A stretch of DNA of 64,000 bases from Oribacterium sp. P6A1 (GTDB lineage Bacteria > Bacillota > Clostridia > Lachnospirales > Lachnospiraceae), in assembly GCF_000702885.1 (NCBI RefSeq), contig NZ_JNKO01000007.1:141762-205761 (forward strand), written 5' to 3'. Position 1 is the stretch's first letter. The number at the start of each line of letters is the position of its first letter. The notes under the pieces are model-generated. The model was not told the DNA's origin and did not search any database. It was given only the letters and a program-made list of their open reading frames with translations. This document shows, in pieces, positions 34,907 through 44,362 of this stretch. The position numbers and the translations under genes are program-made.

Positions 34907-35491
34907 TCAAACATAAAACTGTCCGTTTACAACATGAACAAGTTTCCTTGTTCCGTCGGCAAGAACTATGGTGAGATCTCCGGTAAATTTCGAGTAAGAT
35001 CCTGTAGCAGGATCTATCATCAAACCGGCAGTACTTCCACCTATAGTACAAAGCATAAACTTGAGATCTACAGTACTTCCGTCGATGGTTCCCTTGTTGG
35101 TAACAGTTGTATAAGTAGCACCGTTAAGTGTAGCTACCGCTGACTGAAGCTCCAAATCGAGACCGGCTCCCTTGACCGTGCCATCCTCAAAAACAGCCTT
35201 GACACCCTCGATGGTTACTTCTTGTGTTTCACTGGTCTTACTTGCACCATCTGCAGTGACAGTGGTTGTACCATTGTTAGTTGATGCTGCAAAACCTGTT
35301 GTAGTCTGCGCAACTGTTCCTGTTGTTCCTGTTGTACCTGTGGTACTTGATGAGCCAGAATCGCTATCAGATGAACCACGATCTGTTGAAGAATTAGTAC
35401 TTCCACTTGTGGAATTGGCAGCAAATGCAGACACAGCGCTTGATGCAGAAAGTGCAAACACCAGCGCAAGTGTAAGAATTTTCTTTTTCAT
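34907..35491 (-). CDS. Secreted Ser/Thr/Gly-rich protein at the head of the cps genes
   Basis: 194 residues. A signal peptide ends SAFAA (residue 25), then ~45 residues almost entirely Ser, Thr, Gly and Asn (SGSTNSSTDRGSSD, then TGTTGTTGTVAQ), then a ~120-residue beta-like domain (VTIEGVKAVFEDGTVKGAGLD...). No family recognised. A Ser/Thr stretch of this kind can act as a spacer or glycosylation target. Position between an LCP ligase and cpsB suggests a role in envelope assembly, by inference. AAGGAGG ten nt before the ATG. Confidence 0.6.
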   Translation of the reverse strand: MKKKILTLALVFALSASSAVSAFAANSTSGSTNSSTDRGSSDSDSGSSSTTGTTGTTGTVAQTTTGFAASTNNGTTTVTADGASKTSETQEVTIEGVKAVFEDGTVKGAGLDLELQSAVATLNGATYTTVTNKGTIDGSTVDLKFMLCTIGGSTAGLMIDPATGSYSKFTGDLTIVLADGTRKLVHVVNGQFYV

Positions 35492-35566
35492 TTGGTCATC
35501 GCCTCCTTACTTTTGTATTTAGGCATCAAGCTTTCTGTGCACATAGCTTTAGCCCATACTATAAAT

Positions 35567-36835
35567 TTATACTTCTCTGTAAAAAATGTTTAGGACCGAT
35601 TTGTCAATATCCATGTAATCCGGCCAGAATTCATCATATTCAGTTATCCGTATATCACCTTTTGGTGTGATAAAGCTTGATTCAGAAAGTGGATCATCTT
35701 TCATAAGGATTTCCAGAGCCAGGTCAAGATATGTTCCCTTTTCCATATTTGTGATGATGTTGTCATCTAAAAGCTGAAACATTTGCGGAACCGTGTCCTT
35801 ATCCTTTTTCTGCTCTGAAATCAGTTTCTTTTCAAAGGCGATGGCATATATGCGCTGCCGGTCCATACGGCTTATGGGAGATCCGGCCACATCGGTATCT
35901 CTCCAGCGGACAAACATCTCTGCCAGTTCTCCCTGAAGATCTACCCTGGCGCCCTTTTTGAATACAGGATCCGCTTTTTCTATGCTGTCATCCGGAACTT
36001 CTACCGTTACTCCTCCCACAAAATCATTTAGACGATTGATGATTCCGGCAGGGCCAGCCATGTATCCATCGATTGGTAATCCCCCGAAGAGCCATGAAAC
36101 AGCCGTGGTTGCAAGCTTTCCGGACAGCTCATGATTGTCTCCCATCCACCAAGCCAGAGTCAGATGATCATGGCCGATGCGAAGGATGTTGTAGTTATAA
36201 TCTGTAACATACATATCGCACATGGTGTCTCTGGGCACCTGTATTATGGTCACCTGATTCTTTGCAGTATCATGAGCCAACAGGAAAATACCGTCACTTC
36301 TTCCCGTATCATGGGAATCAAAATCCTCTTTCAGAGGTCTGTCTGTATCTATACCAAGTATCAGATATGCCTTCACCGCAGTATTACGCTTATAATGCTT
36401 TCCATTGTAATAAAGCTCCGGAAGATCAAATACCTTTGGTCGTTCTTCCACTGTGATACCATTGAGGGCATATTCCGGTTTACTGATATCTTCCCCCGGC
36501 TTACAGGTAACTTTGAGAATCTGCTTGTCCGGATTGCTGGCCATATCTATAAGATCCCGGAGTTCCTCTTTACCGATATTCTCTCCACCAAGAATCCCCG
36601 TACTACCGTCTCCAAAAGCTCCGGAATCCAGAAGCTGCTTGTTGAAAGCTTCAACCTTCTCCGGATCCTGCCCTATCTCAGCCGCCTGGTTTACACTTAT
36701 CCGGGCCTGATACTGTTGATATACCCAGACGCCTCCTGCTATAGCGATGATCATCACCCCTGCGATGAATATCTTTAGGGGTCTCTGCCTTTTTCTCTTT
36801 GCTCTTTCTTTTTCTAAATGTTGTTCTCTTGCCAT
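35567..36835 (-). CDS. LytR-CpsA-Psr (LCP) family wall polymer ligase
   Basis: About 422 residues. One transmembrane helix (about 21-38) after a highly basic tail, then the extracellular LCP domain (about 140-350) with ILGIDTD, GRSDGIFLL, VPRDTMC and the SRMDRQRI segment, whose Arg/Asp residues bind the lipid phosphate and magnesium. LCP proteins move undecaprenyl-linked polymers onto peptidoglycan, so this is the probable final attachment step for the capsule. It reads into the secreted protein and cpsB, with only a 75-nt gap. AGGAGAATTC before the ATG supports this start; a GTG 15 codons before has none. Confidence 0.88.
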   Translation of the reverse strand: MAREQHLEKERAKRKRQRPLKIFIAGVMIIAIAGGVWVYQQYQARISVNQAAEIGQDPEKVEAFNKQLLDSGAFGDGSTGILGGENIGKEELRDLIDMASNPDKQILKVTCKPGEDISKPEYALNGITVEERPKVFDLPELYYNGKHYKRNTAVKAYLILGIDTDRPLKEDFDSHDTGRSDGIFLLAHDTAKNQVTIIQVPRDTMCDMYVTDYNYNILRIGHDHLTLAWWMGDNHELSGKLATTAVSWLFGGLPIDGYMAGPAGIINRLNDFVGGVTVEVPDDSIEKADPVFKKGARVDLQGELAEMFVRWRDTDVAGSPISRMDRQRIYAIAFEKKLISEQKKDKDTVPQMFQLLDDNIITNMEKGTYLDLALEILMKDDPLSESSFITPKGDIRITEYDEFWPDYMDIDKSVLNIFYREV

Positions 36836-36939
36836 GAATTCTCCTATATTTTGTATAGACGAAGTTTGACATATGACCACATTATATTAAATTATGGGCG
36901 AATTCGAAAATTTTTCTGACATATACGTCGTTTAAATGC

Positions 36940-36969
36940 TTGAGGGGCTTAGTTAAAATAGGATAAAAT
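36940..36969 (+). promoter_or_regulatory. Candidate promoter of SGNH-like gene 3
   Basis: TTGAGG, an 18-nt spacer and TAAAAT on the plus strand, about 23 nt before the start codon of the gene. Moderate fit. On the minus strand a TATAAT-like -10 (at 36881-36886) is the likely promoter of the LCP gene. Confidence 0.5.
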
Positions 36970-36991
36970 CTTTTTCAATGAGAGGAAAATC

Positions 36992-38827
36992 ATGTATCGA
37001 AATAATCGAATCGGGAACGTTTCTCCTTTTGTGAAGAAACTGTTCGGCGGAACCGTACTGGGGATCGTTCTATGCGGCACCTCTTTTTTTGTAGTACGGG
37101 ACTATCAGGAACAGAAATCATATCAGGCCTGGGCACGAACAAAAAATCAGGAACTGTATAACCAGTCACTGACAAGGCGAACCGAAGAACGCCTTAGTCT
37201 GAAAGAGTCTCAGAAGAAAAATGACAGCTTCTACCAGCGCCTTCATGATCACCTTCCGGTACGTATCCTCGTGTTGGGAGATGCTTACGGACATGGGCTT
37301 GGTGCCGAAAAGAAAAAATCCACCTGGTTTTCTATCCTTGAAAATTCTCTCCGTAAGAAATATAAGGTTAATGTCACTATCGACAATATGTCTTTATCCG
37401 GATCAACCACTGCTTATTCCGGTTTTGGTCTTCTGTCGTCCATGGATAATCAGTCCGAAGGCGGAAAGGATTATGATCTTTGCATCTTAAGCTTCGGTAC
37501 AAATGATAAGCCGAAGGACTTTTCTCTCTGGTATGAGGGAATTCTCAGAAATCTGCAGGAGAAATACCCTCATTGCAGTGTGATGTCGATTCTCGGTCAT
37601 CAGGGTGTCATGCAGCCGGAATCAGGTTATCTGGATGAAAATGCCAATGCTCTGAAAAATCTCACGAAAACTTATGACGGTGCCCTGATAGATATGCCGT
37701 CGGCCATGTCACCGAAGGACCGTGATAATTCCGAAGACAAAGGAAGCCAGTATACAAACGATGGTCTCTTCCTGAACGATTCCGGGCAGAAACTTCTCGC
37801 AGATACCATTTTTCATTCCATCGTATCTACTGTTTCGAAATACCCGGATTACAAAAAAGATGCGGTAACACCGGTTTCTCCGGAAGCTCCGGCGCTGATG
37901 GATCCGGTATATATCCCTTCAGATAATTTTACCCGTATCGATCAGTATACTCTGACCATAGGTCCTGCTGCTTTAAAAGAAGCCGGCATAGATACCGAGC
38001 ATTTTATCGGAACACTTGGTGTGGACTTTTCTTATATTCCGGGTGCCAATGACCTTCTGGTAAGTGATGGAGGCCGGGGCCTCGGACGGAATGCATTTTC
38101 ACTTACGGATACGAAAGAGGAACGCGCCATCGAACCCATCAACGATCACGTGAAGATCTCGGATTATCTGATGCTCAGCTTCCTTACAAAGTCTCAGGCT
38201 GACACTTTCCGGGGAGTGCTTTTCACAAAAGATGTCCCTATGTCGGAAACCCTGGACGCATTCACGTCACCGGAAATCATCGGTCCCGTGGATGGAACAG
38301 GCACATTGATCCCTCTGGACCGGGAGGGAAAGAAAATCACCGAGACGGATACAGAAACCTCTGCCCCGGTAACCGGTACTTCTGCATCTAAACCGGCTTC
38401 TTCGAAAGCATCTGCTGCTAAAAAAGAATCAGAGAATGCTGTAAATGAAACTCTGGTAAACAGTCGTCCCGCAGAAGCACACAGTGAAGAAATCACTTCT
38501 GAGAAGGCAACGGAGAATTCCCGGGAGTCTGCCTATTCCGAACCTGAAAGTGATGAAGTCGTGACGCATACTCAGGATCAGCCATCGGAAAAGTCCGGTG
38601 AGACTAACCATGCTAATGATACTACTAATAATACTGATAATGGTAATGAAACCAGCGAGACCGGCGTCACAAACTCAAGTGTTTCTGAATCTGCTTCATC
38701 TGATGTGTCTGAAGACTCCTTTCCCACACTTCCGGATGATGCGAATCAAACCTCTTTAACTAAACCGGATATCGTAAAGGGGGACCATCTCATGACCACC
38801 TCTTCTCCAAAGGTGAAGACGTACTGA
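36992..38827 (+). CDS. Membrane-anchored SGNH-hydrolase-fold protein, catalytic Ser/His lost (paralogue 3)
   Basis: 611 residues. One transmembrane helix (about 18-36), the SGNH-like domain (about 88-285), the second conserved domain (about 300-430, YIPSDNFTRIDQYT and GVDFSYIPGANDLLV), and a ~180-residue Ser/Thr/Glu-rich tail with a Lys/Thr end. Block I is VLGDAYGHG (Ser to Ala), block III GTND is intact, block V is DGLFLNDSG (His to Phe). Compared with the two paralogues at 8-12 kb it keeps more of the active site but still lacks the nucleophile. It is divergent from the LCP gene. GAGAGGA before the ATG. Confidence 0.75.
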   Translation: MYRNNRIGNVSPFVKKLFGGTVLGIVLCGTSFFVVRDYQEQKSYQAWARTKNQELYNQSLTRRTEERLSLKESQKKNDSFYQRLHDHLPVRILVLGDAYGHGLGAEKKKSTWFSILENSLRKKYKVNVTIDNMSLSGSTTAYSGFGLLSSMDNQSEGGKDYDLCILSFGTNDKPKDFSLWYEGILRNLQEKYPHCSVMSILGHQGVMQPESGYLDENANALKNLTKTYDGALIDMPSAMSPKDRDNSEDKGSQYTNDGLFLNDSGQKLLADTIFHSIVSTVSKYPDYKKDAVTPVSPEAPALMDPVYIPSDNFTRIDQYTLTIGPAALKEAGIDTEHFIGTLGVDFSYIPGANDLLVSDGGRGLGRNAFSLTDTKEERAIEPINDHVKISDYLMLSFLTKSQADTFRGVLFTKDVPMSETLDAFTSPEIIGPVDGTGTLIPLDREGKKITETDTETSAPVTGTSASKPASSKASAAKKESENAVNETLVNSRPAEAHSEEITSEKATENSRESAYSEPESDEVVTHTQDQPSEKSGETNHANDTTNNTDNGNETSETGVTNSSVSESASSDVSEDSFPTLPDDANQTSLTKPDIVKGDHLMTTSSPKVKTY

Positions 38828-38905
38828 TAAGCAGCTCGAAGCCGTGTGACTCCTTATATTAAAAATCGAAAGCAGTTGTGCTGCCCATCACATATCCTTA
38901 GCTTA

Positions 38906-38946
38906 TAAAAAAAGAAGTGCTGCAACTTATGCAACACTTCTTTTTT
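38906..38946. terminator. Bidirectional terminator between convergent genes
   Basis: GAAGTG-TGC pairs with GCA-CACTTC (one mismatch) with A runs on the left and T runs on the right, so it can stop transcription of the SGNH-like gene from the left and the symporter from the right. Confidence 0.8.
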
Positions 38947-38980
38947 AATGTATAGTTCCGTAAATCAATCGAAGGATTTT

Positions 38981-40657
38981 TTAGAATGCCACTGCTTTTA
39001 CTGCAGCATTACGGTTCTTTGCCTCATAAAGCGAGAACGCGATATTGATGGCATGATCTCCTACGCGTTCGATACCGGAAACGATATCCGAGAAGAAAAT
39101 GCCTGCTCTTACGGAGCACTTACCTTCGCTGAGTCTCTGGATATGCTTATCCTGAAGGCTTAGCTCCAGACTGTCGGTCTCGTCCTCAAGAGTACGAACC
39201 TCTTCCATATTTGTCATATCCCCCGTAACGAACATGTCGAGGGAATCTCTCATAAGCTTGTTGACCACATCCATCATGCCCTTCAGGTCTTCCTTCGCAA
39301 GATCCGACATATGGACATCCTTTTCGGTAAAATACTTCACCACATCTGCGATATCCTCTGCATGATCGCCGATTCTTTCTATATCCGAACATACATGGAA
39401 ATATCCTGCAATGAGATCCGCGTCCCGTAGAGGAATGGCATTCTGGTTTATCTTTGTCATATATGTGGTTATCTGTTCGCAGAGCCAGTCGATATACTTC
39501 TCTGTCTCATAGACCTTTTCGATACCTGAGCCGTCCTCATTGATGAGACACTCCATGGCAGTGTTCAGGTTCTTGAAGGCTGCATTGGCCATGCGCTCCA
39601 TTTCCTGTTTTGCCATGTAAATGGCAACTGCCGGGTTAGGAAGCTTGTTGATATTGATGTACTTGAGACGGAACTCTCCATCCTCTTTGGATTCCGGAGT
39701 CTGATCCTCTTTGACCAGAACATAAGTAAGCTTGATGATCTGGTCCATAAACGGATAGAAAATGATAACCTGGAACACCTTAAATATAAAGTGGGCAAAT
39801 GCTATATTTCGTCCAAGAGATCCCGGGTCGTTTCCGGTTCCGGAGATGAATCTTATGATGTTCTCGATATGTCCGGCGAAAAGCATTAGCAGGATAAACA
39901 TGAGAACTGTTCCGAATATGTTGAACAAAAGGTGGATGAGGGCTGCGCGCTTTGCATTGACATTACCCTGAAGAGCTGTAAGAACTGCGCTTGAACATGC
40001 GCCGATGTTACAACCAAGGATAATGAACATACAGATGCGAAGATCCACAAGACCCATGGAACCCATGACAACGAGTATGGATACTGTCACGGATGATGAC
40101 TGAACAATGGAGGTGATGACAAATCCCATGAGAAGTCCCAGCACCGGATTTGTAAAGCCGGAAAGGAAACTTATAACCGCCGGAATCTCTCTTAGATCCG
40201 CCATTGAGCCCGACATGGTGGAGATACCCACGAACAAAAGTCCGAAACCCATGACGATCTCACCTGATTTTTTAACAGTCGGATAAGGAATGAAATTCAT
40301 CATGATAGCACCGGCAAAAATAAAGATAGGCGCTATCGCTGACAATCGGAAGGCAACCAGCAATGCCGTCACCGTGGTACCGATGTTTGCACCAAGTATG
40401 ATACCGCAGGCATTGGACAATGCCATCAGTCCTGAATTTACGAATGTTACTACCATTACCGTGGCAGTACTGGAGGACTGAATCACAGCCGTGAAGAACA
40501 GACCAACAAGCACTCCCGTGAGTCTCGTTCTGGTGAATGTCTCCAGAATCTTTCTGAGCTTGTTACCGGCAACCTTTTCGATACCGTGACTCATCATGTA
40601 CATACCTGCAATGAAGAGGCCCAGCCCACCTAACAGACTTACAAAAATTGTAATCAT
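38981..40657 (-). CDS. Na+/phosphate cotransporter family protein with PhoU-like C-terminus
   Basis: 558 residues. About nine hydrophobic segments, with two QSSS repeats (AVIQSSSTATVMVV near 58 and SIVQSSSVTVSILVV near 185), the paired Na/Pi-symporter motifs, then a ~200-residue cytoplasmic helical region (from about 350) resembling PhoU (ERIGDHAEDIADV, ERVGDHAINIAFSL). It imports inorganic phosphate with sodium, with the PhoU-like end probably regulating. It is downstream of a small membrane protein gene and separated from it by a terminator. Confidence 0.9.
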   Translation of the reverse strand: MITIFVSLLGGLGLFIAGMYMMSHGIEKVAGNKLRKILETFTRTRLTGVLVGLFFTAVIQSSSTATVMVVTFVNSGLMALSNACGIILGANIGTTVTALLVAFRLSAIAPIFIFAGAIMMNFIPYPTVKKSGEIVMGFGLLFVGISTMSGSMADLREIPAVISFLSGFTNPVLGLLMGFVITSIVQSSSVTVSILVVMGSMGLVDLRICMFIILGCNIGACSSAVLTALQGNVNAKRAALIHLLFNIFGTVLMFILLMLFAGHIENIIRFISGTGNDPGSLGRNIAFAHFIFKVFQVIIFYPFMDQIIKLTYVLVKEDQTPESKEDGEFRLKYININKLPNPAVAIYMAKQEMERMANAAFKNLNTAMECLINEDGSGIEKVYETEKYIDWLCEQITTYMTKINQNAIPLRDADLIAGYFHVCSDIERIGDHAEDIADVVKYFTEKDVHMSDLAKEDLKGMMDVVNKLMRDSLDMFVTGDMTNMEEVRTLEDETDSLELSLQDKHIQRLSEGKCSVRAGIFFSDIVSGIERVGDHAINIAFSLYEAKNRNAAVKAVAF

Positions 40658-40880
40658 TTAGTTTCTCCCTATTTTCGTGAATCCTTTGTTCAAAAGACCA
40701 CTTTCTCTTTATTTTTGCCCATACAATTTTAAGTATATCGCACAATCTTTTATTAAAATAGTACATATTTAGAGAAAGCCATAAGATAATTTGAATATTT
40801 TTGCATTTATCGTACAAAAATTTTGTGAATAAACCTGGTCTTCGCCCTGTTTAAAACAGAGATCAAATCTTCTAATAAAA

Positions 40881-40917
40881 AGCGGGAGCCTGTCTGCAAT
40901 TCCCAGACCAGCTCCCC
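40881..40917 (-). terminator. Intrinsic terminator of the small membrane protein gene
   Basis: GGGAGC and GCTCCC with inner TGTCTG/CAGACA pairing; on the minus strand GCTTTTTATTAG follows, about 45 nt past the stop. Confidence 0.8.
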
Positions 40918-40962
40918 CACTTTCATTTAATCCGTCAACATAAACCATTTCAAAATACAATC

Positions 40963-41475
40963 TCATGAAATATTTCCCTCTGACTCCTGTTTCTCTTTTC
41001 TTCCTATGAATATCATGGCAGCTGTCAAAAGAAGAATGGCGCCAACTATGAAATAGTATTTTGTAAAAGCGCTTGTAGTTCCATAGATGTCCAATACTCC
41101 ATGTAATATGGAGCCCACTGTAAGTGTCGTAATCCCGTATCCCCATAAATCAATTGTCTGTTGTCCGGGAAATCCCGCTCCCGGTCCTTTTACATCCATT
41201 GCAGCGAGCATCCACGGAAGAACTCCAAGGACCAAAGGAAATGCAAAGGCATACAGCATATAATAGGAATAAACTCCGAAACTGAAATACTCATAAACTG
41301 CGCCAAACACAGCTGCTGCTATGGTGGAAATGACATATCTCAGGACCTTTCTCATAGCCAGCTTCCTGTTTATGAGCCGTTGCGCTGCGCTGTCCTCATT
41401 TATTATTTCGATGTTTTTTTCTCTGTCCTGATCTGTTACTGTTAAAGTTTCTTTTAAACTGATATAATTCGTCAT
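40963..41475 (-). CDS. Small integral membrane protein, function unknown
   Basis: 170 residues. An acidic/charged N-terminus of ~45 residues and four transmembrane helices (about 46-64, 70-91, 107-124, 135-155). A SILHGVLDIYGT turn between helices is the only distinctive segment; no family recognised. GGAGGTAATA ATG gives a strong start. It is the last gene of the run starting with the GT2-GtrA gene, 100 nt from the glycosidase, so a shared envelope role is possible. Confidence 0.6.
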   Translation of the reverse strand: MTNYISLKETLTVTDQDREKNIEIINEDSAAQRLINRKLAMRKVLRYVISTIAAAVFGAVYEYFSFGVYSYYMLYAFAFPLVLGVLPWMLAAMDVKGPGAGFPGQQTIDLWGYGITTLTVGSILHGVLDIYGTTSAFTKYYFIVGAILLLTAAMIFIGRKEKQESEGNIS

Positions 41476-41577
41476 TATTACCTCCTGATGCAGGACTTAT
41501 TCATTATCCGGTTACTCCGTTATCGGCACCATACATGTATAAGTCCTGCGATTTACTCTTATAGCTTTTTCGCAATT

Positions 41578-42669
41578 CTAATCCTGCTTTGCGATATATA
41601 TGATGTCGCTCACGGATCTCTCTGAAATTTTATTTCCTCCGGTGGTGGGCTTATTCACTATCTGACCGTTGAAATACATGGTGCTGGAACCGCCGCCGTC
41701 AAGGTTGTAGGCAGTTGTACATCCAAGGCTCTGCATAAATTCCGCAAGCTGATACAGTGTGAGTCCGGTTGATTCACTTGTTCTTCCGTCCGTAACAACG
41801 AAAACATAGTGTCCGTCCTCCAGCATGCCGATTGCCGTTCTTGGGTTGGAGGCCATGGCCTTTCCAACTTCCTCATCCTTCGTTACCGCGATCTCTCCGT
41901 CTATAACAAGTCCGGGGCCGAAACTTAATACATCAGAAGCGCCTTCTGACAGAATCTCTTCTGCACTTACCTCATCCTCAGAAAAGATCCGTAAGGTTCC
42001 GTCGGTGAGAATTGCCAGATCCTCATTTCCCCTGGAGGTTGATCTGTAAAGAGTGCCGTTCCTTACTACGTATCCCTCGTTCTGAGCTCCGTAAAAATCG
42101 CCGTTGATAGCAAGGATCGCATTATTTTCCTCCGCGATTTCCGAAGTCTCTGCCTTGACGTTCTTTCCGTATGTGTCTTCGGCAAATGCCGTCTTTATGA
42201 GATCCTGTGAAGTATAGGCATCGCTGTCTTCCGTTGTTGCATCTCCCACAAGTCTCACATCTGCAACGTATATTGATGTGTCATTTGCCCTGTATTCCGA
42301 TACTGTTATGGTCTTTACGCTGTCTGAATAGGTTCCCAGGGCTGTGTCAGAGCTAACAGTATCTATGGTGGTGGTCACATCCGCCGTAGCTGATGTGGTT
42401 TTGGATGTATGGCTTCCAGGCTTTGCCATTCCGGGACCGCCTGATGGTCTTTCGTGTTTCTTCTTTTCACTTACTGCCGCATCCTCCGCGGTCACTGATT
42501 TACTTACTTCCTTTACAGTCACCTGAAGCCTCTCTGTATCAGCGCTGTATCTCTTGGGAATAACAAAAGTGTCAAGCAGCGCATAGCTCGTAAACATGAT
42601 GAGCAGACTGTAATATATTAAATTGAATTTTCCTGAGGAAATATTCCTCGGCATAGTACTGGTCTTCAT
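41578..42669 (-). CDS. Phosphodiester glycosidase family protein (NAGPA-like), membrane-anchored
   Basis: About 363 residues. A transmembrane helix (about 13-32) anchors a linker rich in Thr/Lys/Ser and then the NAGPA domain (about 170-360): AINGDFYGAQNEGYVVRNG, FGPGLVIDGE, NPRTAIGMLEDGHYVFVVTDG, LAEFMQSLGCTTAYNLDGGGSSTMYFNG. This family hydrolyses phosphodiester-linked sugars such as GlcNAc-1-phosphate from wall polymers. The NLDGGGSSTM motif holds the presumed catalytic Asp. 28 nt downstream of the GT2-GtrA gene. AGAGG before the chosen ATG; an upstream GTG is rejected. Confidence 0.85.
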   Translation of the reverse strand: MKTSTMPRNISSGKFNLIYYSLLIMFTSYALLDTFVIPKRYSADTERLQVTVKEVSKSVTAEDAAVSEKKKHERPSGGPGMAKPGSHTSKTTSATADVTTTIDTVSSDTALGTYSDSVKTITVSEYRANDTSIYVADVRLVGDATTEDSDAYTSQDLIKTAFAEDTYGKNVKAETSEIAEENNAILAINGDFYGAQNEGYVVRNGTLYRSTSRGNEDLAILTDGTLRIFSEDEVSAEEILSEGASDVLSFGPGLVIDGEIAVTKDEEVGKAMASNPRTAIGMLEDGHYVFVVTDGRTSESTGLTLYQLAEFMQSLGCTTAYNLDGGGSSTMYFNGQIVNKPTTGGNKISERSVSDIIYIAKQD

Positions 42670-42697
42670 TTTCACCTCTTTTTCCTTTGTATATACT

Positions 42698-43918
42698 TCA
42701 CTTTACCGCCACGCTAAGATTCTTAGCCGACTTGAACCTTTCTTCCGGCATGATCTCTACATCTTCCGGCACGTGAGTTTTACGGTTTTTCTTTCCTTTT
42801 GTTCCCTTTGCAAAAACGATTTTTCTTTGTACAGCGAAACTGACGAAGAACATAAGTACTTCAACCAAAACTTTGAGTATAACGGGATCTGCTCCGGTAT
42901 AGGTCGTGAACAGATAAAGAAGAACCGAATTCACTGTAAGTATGCTCACCGCAAGGGCTGCATATTTTATAGCCGATGACTTTCCGTTTTCCTCCGCCTT
43001 CTTGCTTGTCTTATCCGAGTCATAGCCCGCAAACACAAAATTTCGGTTAATGCTATAGTTGAACACAGCGCTTGTAATCCGGGCAAAGACATTGGCAAAA
43101 AGCACCACTGAAACGGATGTTCCGAAAAGGGCAACTATGCAAAGGAACACGAGGTAATCAATGATAAAACTTAGGAAACTGGAAGCGCTGAATTTAAAGA
43201 TCTCTCCATATATCCGGGCCGAATCCTTAAAAGGATCAAAGTGACTTCCCGCGTTGTTGTCGATATATATTGTTTCTATGGGAAGTTCCTCCATGGGAAG
43301 GCCCTGACGAGCAAACTCCATAAGCATGTTCATCTCATATTCATAGCGGTCTCCGGAGATTTCAAGCATTCTCTCCGTAAGTTCCTTTGAAAAGGCTCTC
43401 ATTCCGGTCTGGGTATCATAAATGCCCACCCCTGAAAGCATTCTGAAAACGCTTCTTGTAATGCCGTTTCCAATGCGGCTTCTGAGGGGGGATGAGGGGC
43501 TCTGCTTACGGCTTCCGAGGACAAGTGTACCCGAATGAACTGCTGCATATTCCACAAGCCTTACGGCATCACTGACCCTGTGCTGGCCGTCGGAGTCAAT
43601 AACAACCACCGCGTATCCCGGCTCGTACCTGTATTTATCCCTGATGTATCTGAATGCCTCTTTCATGGCATATCCCTTACCTCTGTTTTCCGGGTAGCTT
43701 ATGACATGGGCAAAAAGTTTTGCATCTTCAAATATAAGACGGAACTTTTCTGCCGGCACCTTCCCGGATTTCACTGCGTTTCCTCCTGCAGATCCGTCAT
43801 CTACCACAACTACCTCAAAACCCGAAGCTGCGGCTTCGGCTGCTACTTCTATAAGCTTGTCATCCGGCTCATACGCCGGAATCACTGCAATCTTTATAAG
43901 TGCTGATTCTATATACAT
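42698..43918 (-). CDS. Bifunctional glycosyltransferase family 2 / GtrA-like membrane protein
   Basis: About 406 residues. GT2 domain (about 10-220) with VIPAYEPDDKL, VVVVDDGSAGG, VVIDSDGQHRVSDA (DxD-type) and IGNGITRSVFRMLSGV; then GtrA domain (about 235-360) with four transmembrane helices. This fusion attaches a sugar to polyprenyl phosphate and helps translocate it, here probably a lipid-linked hexose used for surface glycan decoration. Next to the glycosidase, it may make the product that enzyme trims, by inference. AGGAG 8-9 nt before the ATG; an upstream ATG has none. Confidence 0.88.
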   Translation of the reverse strand: MYIESALIKIAVIPAYEPDDKLIEVAAEAAASGFEVVVVDDGSAGGNAVKSGKVPAEKFRLIFEDAKLFAHVISYPENRGKGYAMKEAFRYIRDKYRYEPGYAVVVIDSDGQHRVSDAVRLVEYAAVHSGTLVLGSRKQSPSSPLRSRIGNGITRSVFRMLSGVGIYDTQTGMRAFSKELTERMLEISGDRYEYEMNMLMEFARQGLPMEELPIETIYIDNNAGSHFDPFKDSARIYGEIFKFSASSFLSFIIDYLVFLCIVALFGTSVSVVLFANVFARITSAVFNYSINRNFVFAGYDSDKTSKKAEENGKSSAIKYAALAVSILTVNSVLLYLFTTYTGADPVILKVLVEVLMFFVSFAVQRKIVFAKGTKGKKNRKTHVPEDVEIMPEERFKSAKNLSVAVK

Positions 43919-44205
43919 AATTCCTGCTCCTTTCAGAACTCTGATCTGCTCCGGTCTCAAAGATTTGGAAGCACTTGACTATAGTACTTCACAGACCGAA
44001 ATATCGATTGATCTCATCAATTTCCTATAAAAATACATTCCGTCGACTAAGTTTTAATCTATCGTCGTATTAATTGGCTAATGCTCAGGTCACTACCTGT
44101 ATGGCTGTATCTTACGAAACGAAGCTTGAATGATGCTGAAGAAAAGTAGGAAAAAAATAAGCCATCCAAAACAATTTGCGTTTCGAATGACTTTTACAAG
44201 ATTGC

Positions 44206-44250
44206 AAAAAAAATAACCGCCCCAGCCTGGAAAGTTGAGCGGTTATTTTT
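44206..44250 (-). terminator. Intrinsic terminator downstream of the beta-helix lipoprotein gene
   Basis: AATAACCGC and GCGGTTATT form a 9-bp stem; the minus strand continues with seven U. It is ~110 nt beyond the stop codon and separates the VTC-DUF4956-lipoprotein unit from the GT2-GtrA unit. The remaining ~290 nt of this gap (43919-44205, 44251-44362) hold no gene; a weak GAAACG/CGTTTC pairing near 44120-44190 is all I see. Confidence 0.75.
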
Positions 44251-44362
44251 GTAACCAATTAAGTTAAGGGCTAACCGTCTACGGCAAGCGCCTTCCTTAA
44301 TGAAATAGTAAATTATAATTCAGATACTTTCAATAGGTTTTGAAAATCTTTCTCATATTCCA

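Noticed and set aside
35172..35522. Val/Pro-rich plus-strand frame
   Set aside because: It reads the complement of the Ser/Thr-rich secreted gene, which has a signal peptide and ribosome site.
40769..41146. 125-codon frame overlapping the small membrane protein
   Set aside because: It crosses the terminator and lies in another frame of the same strand as the better-supported membrane protein.
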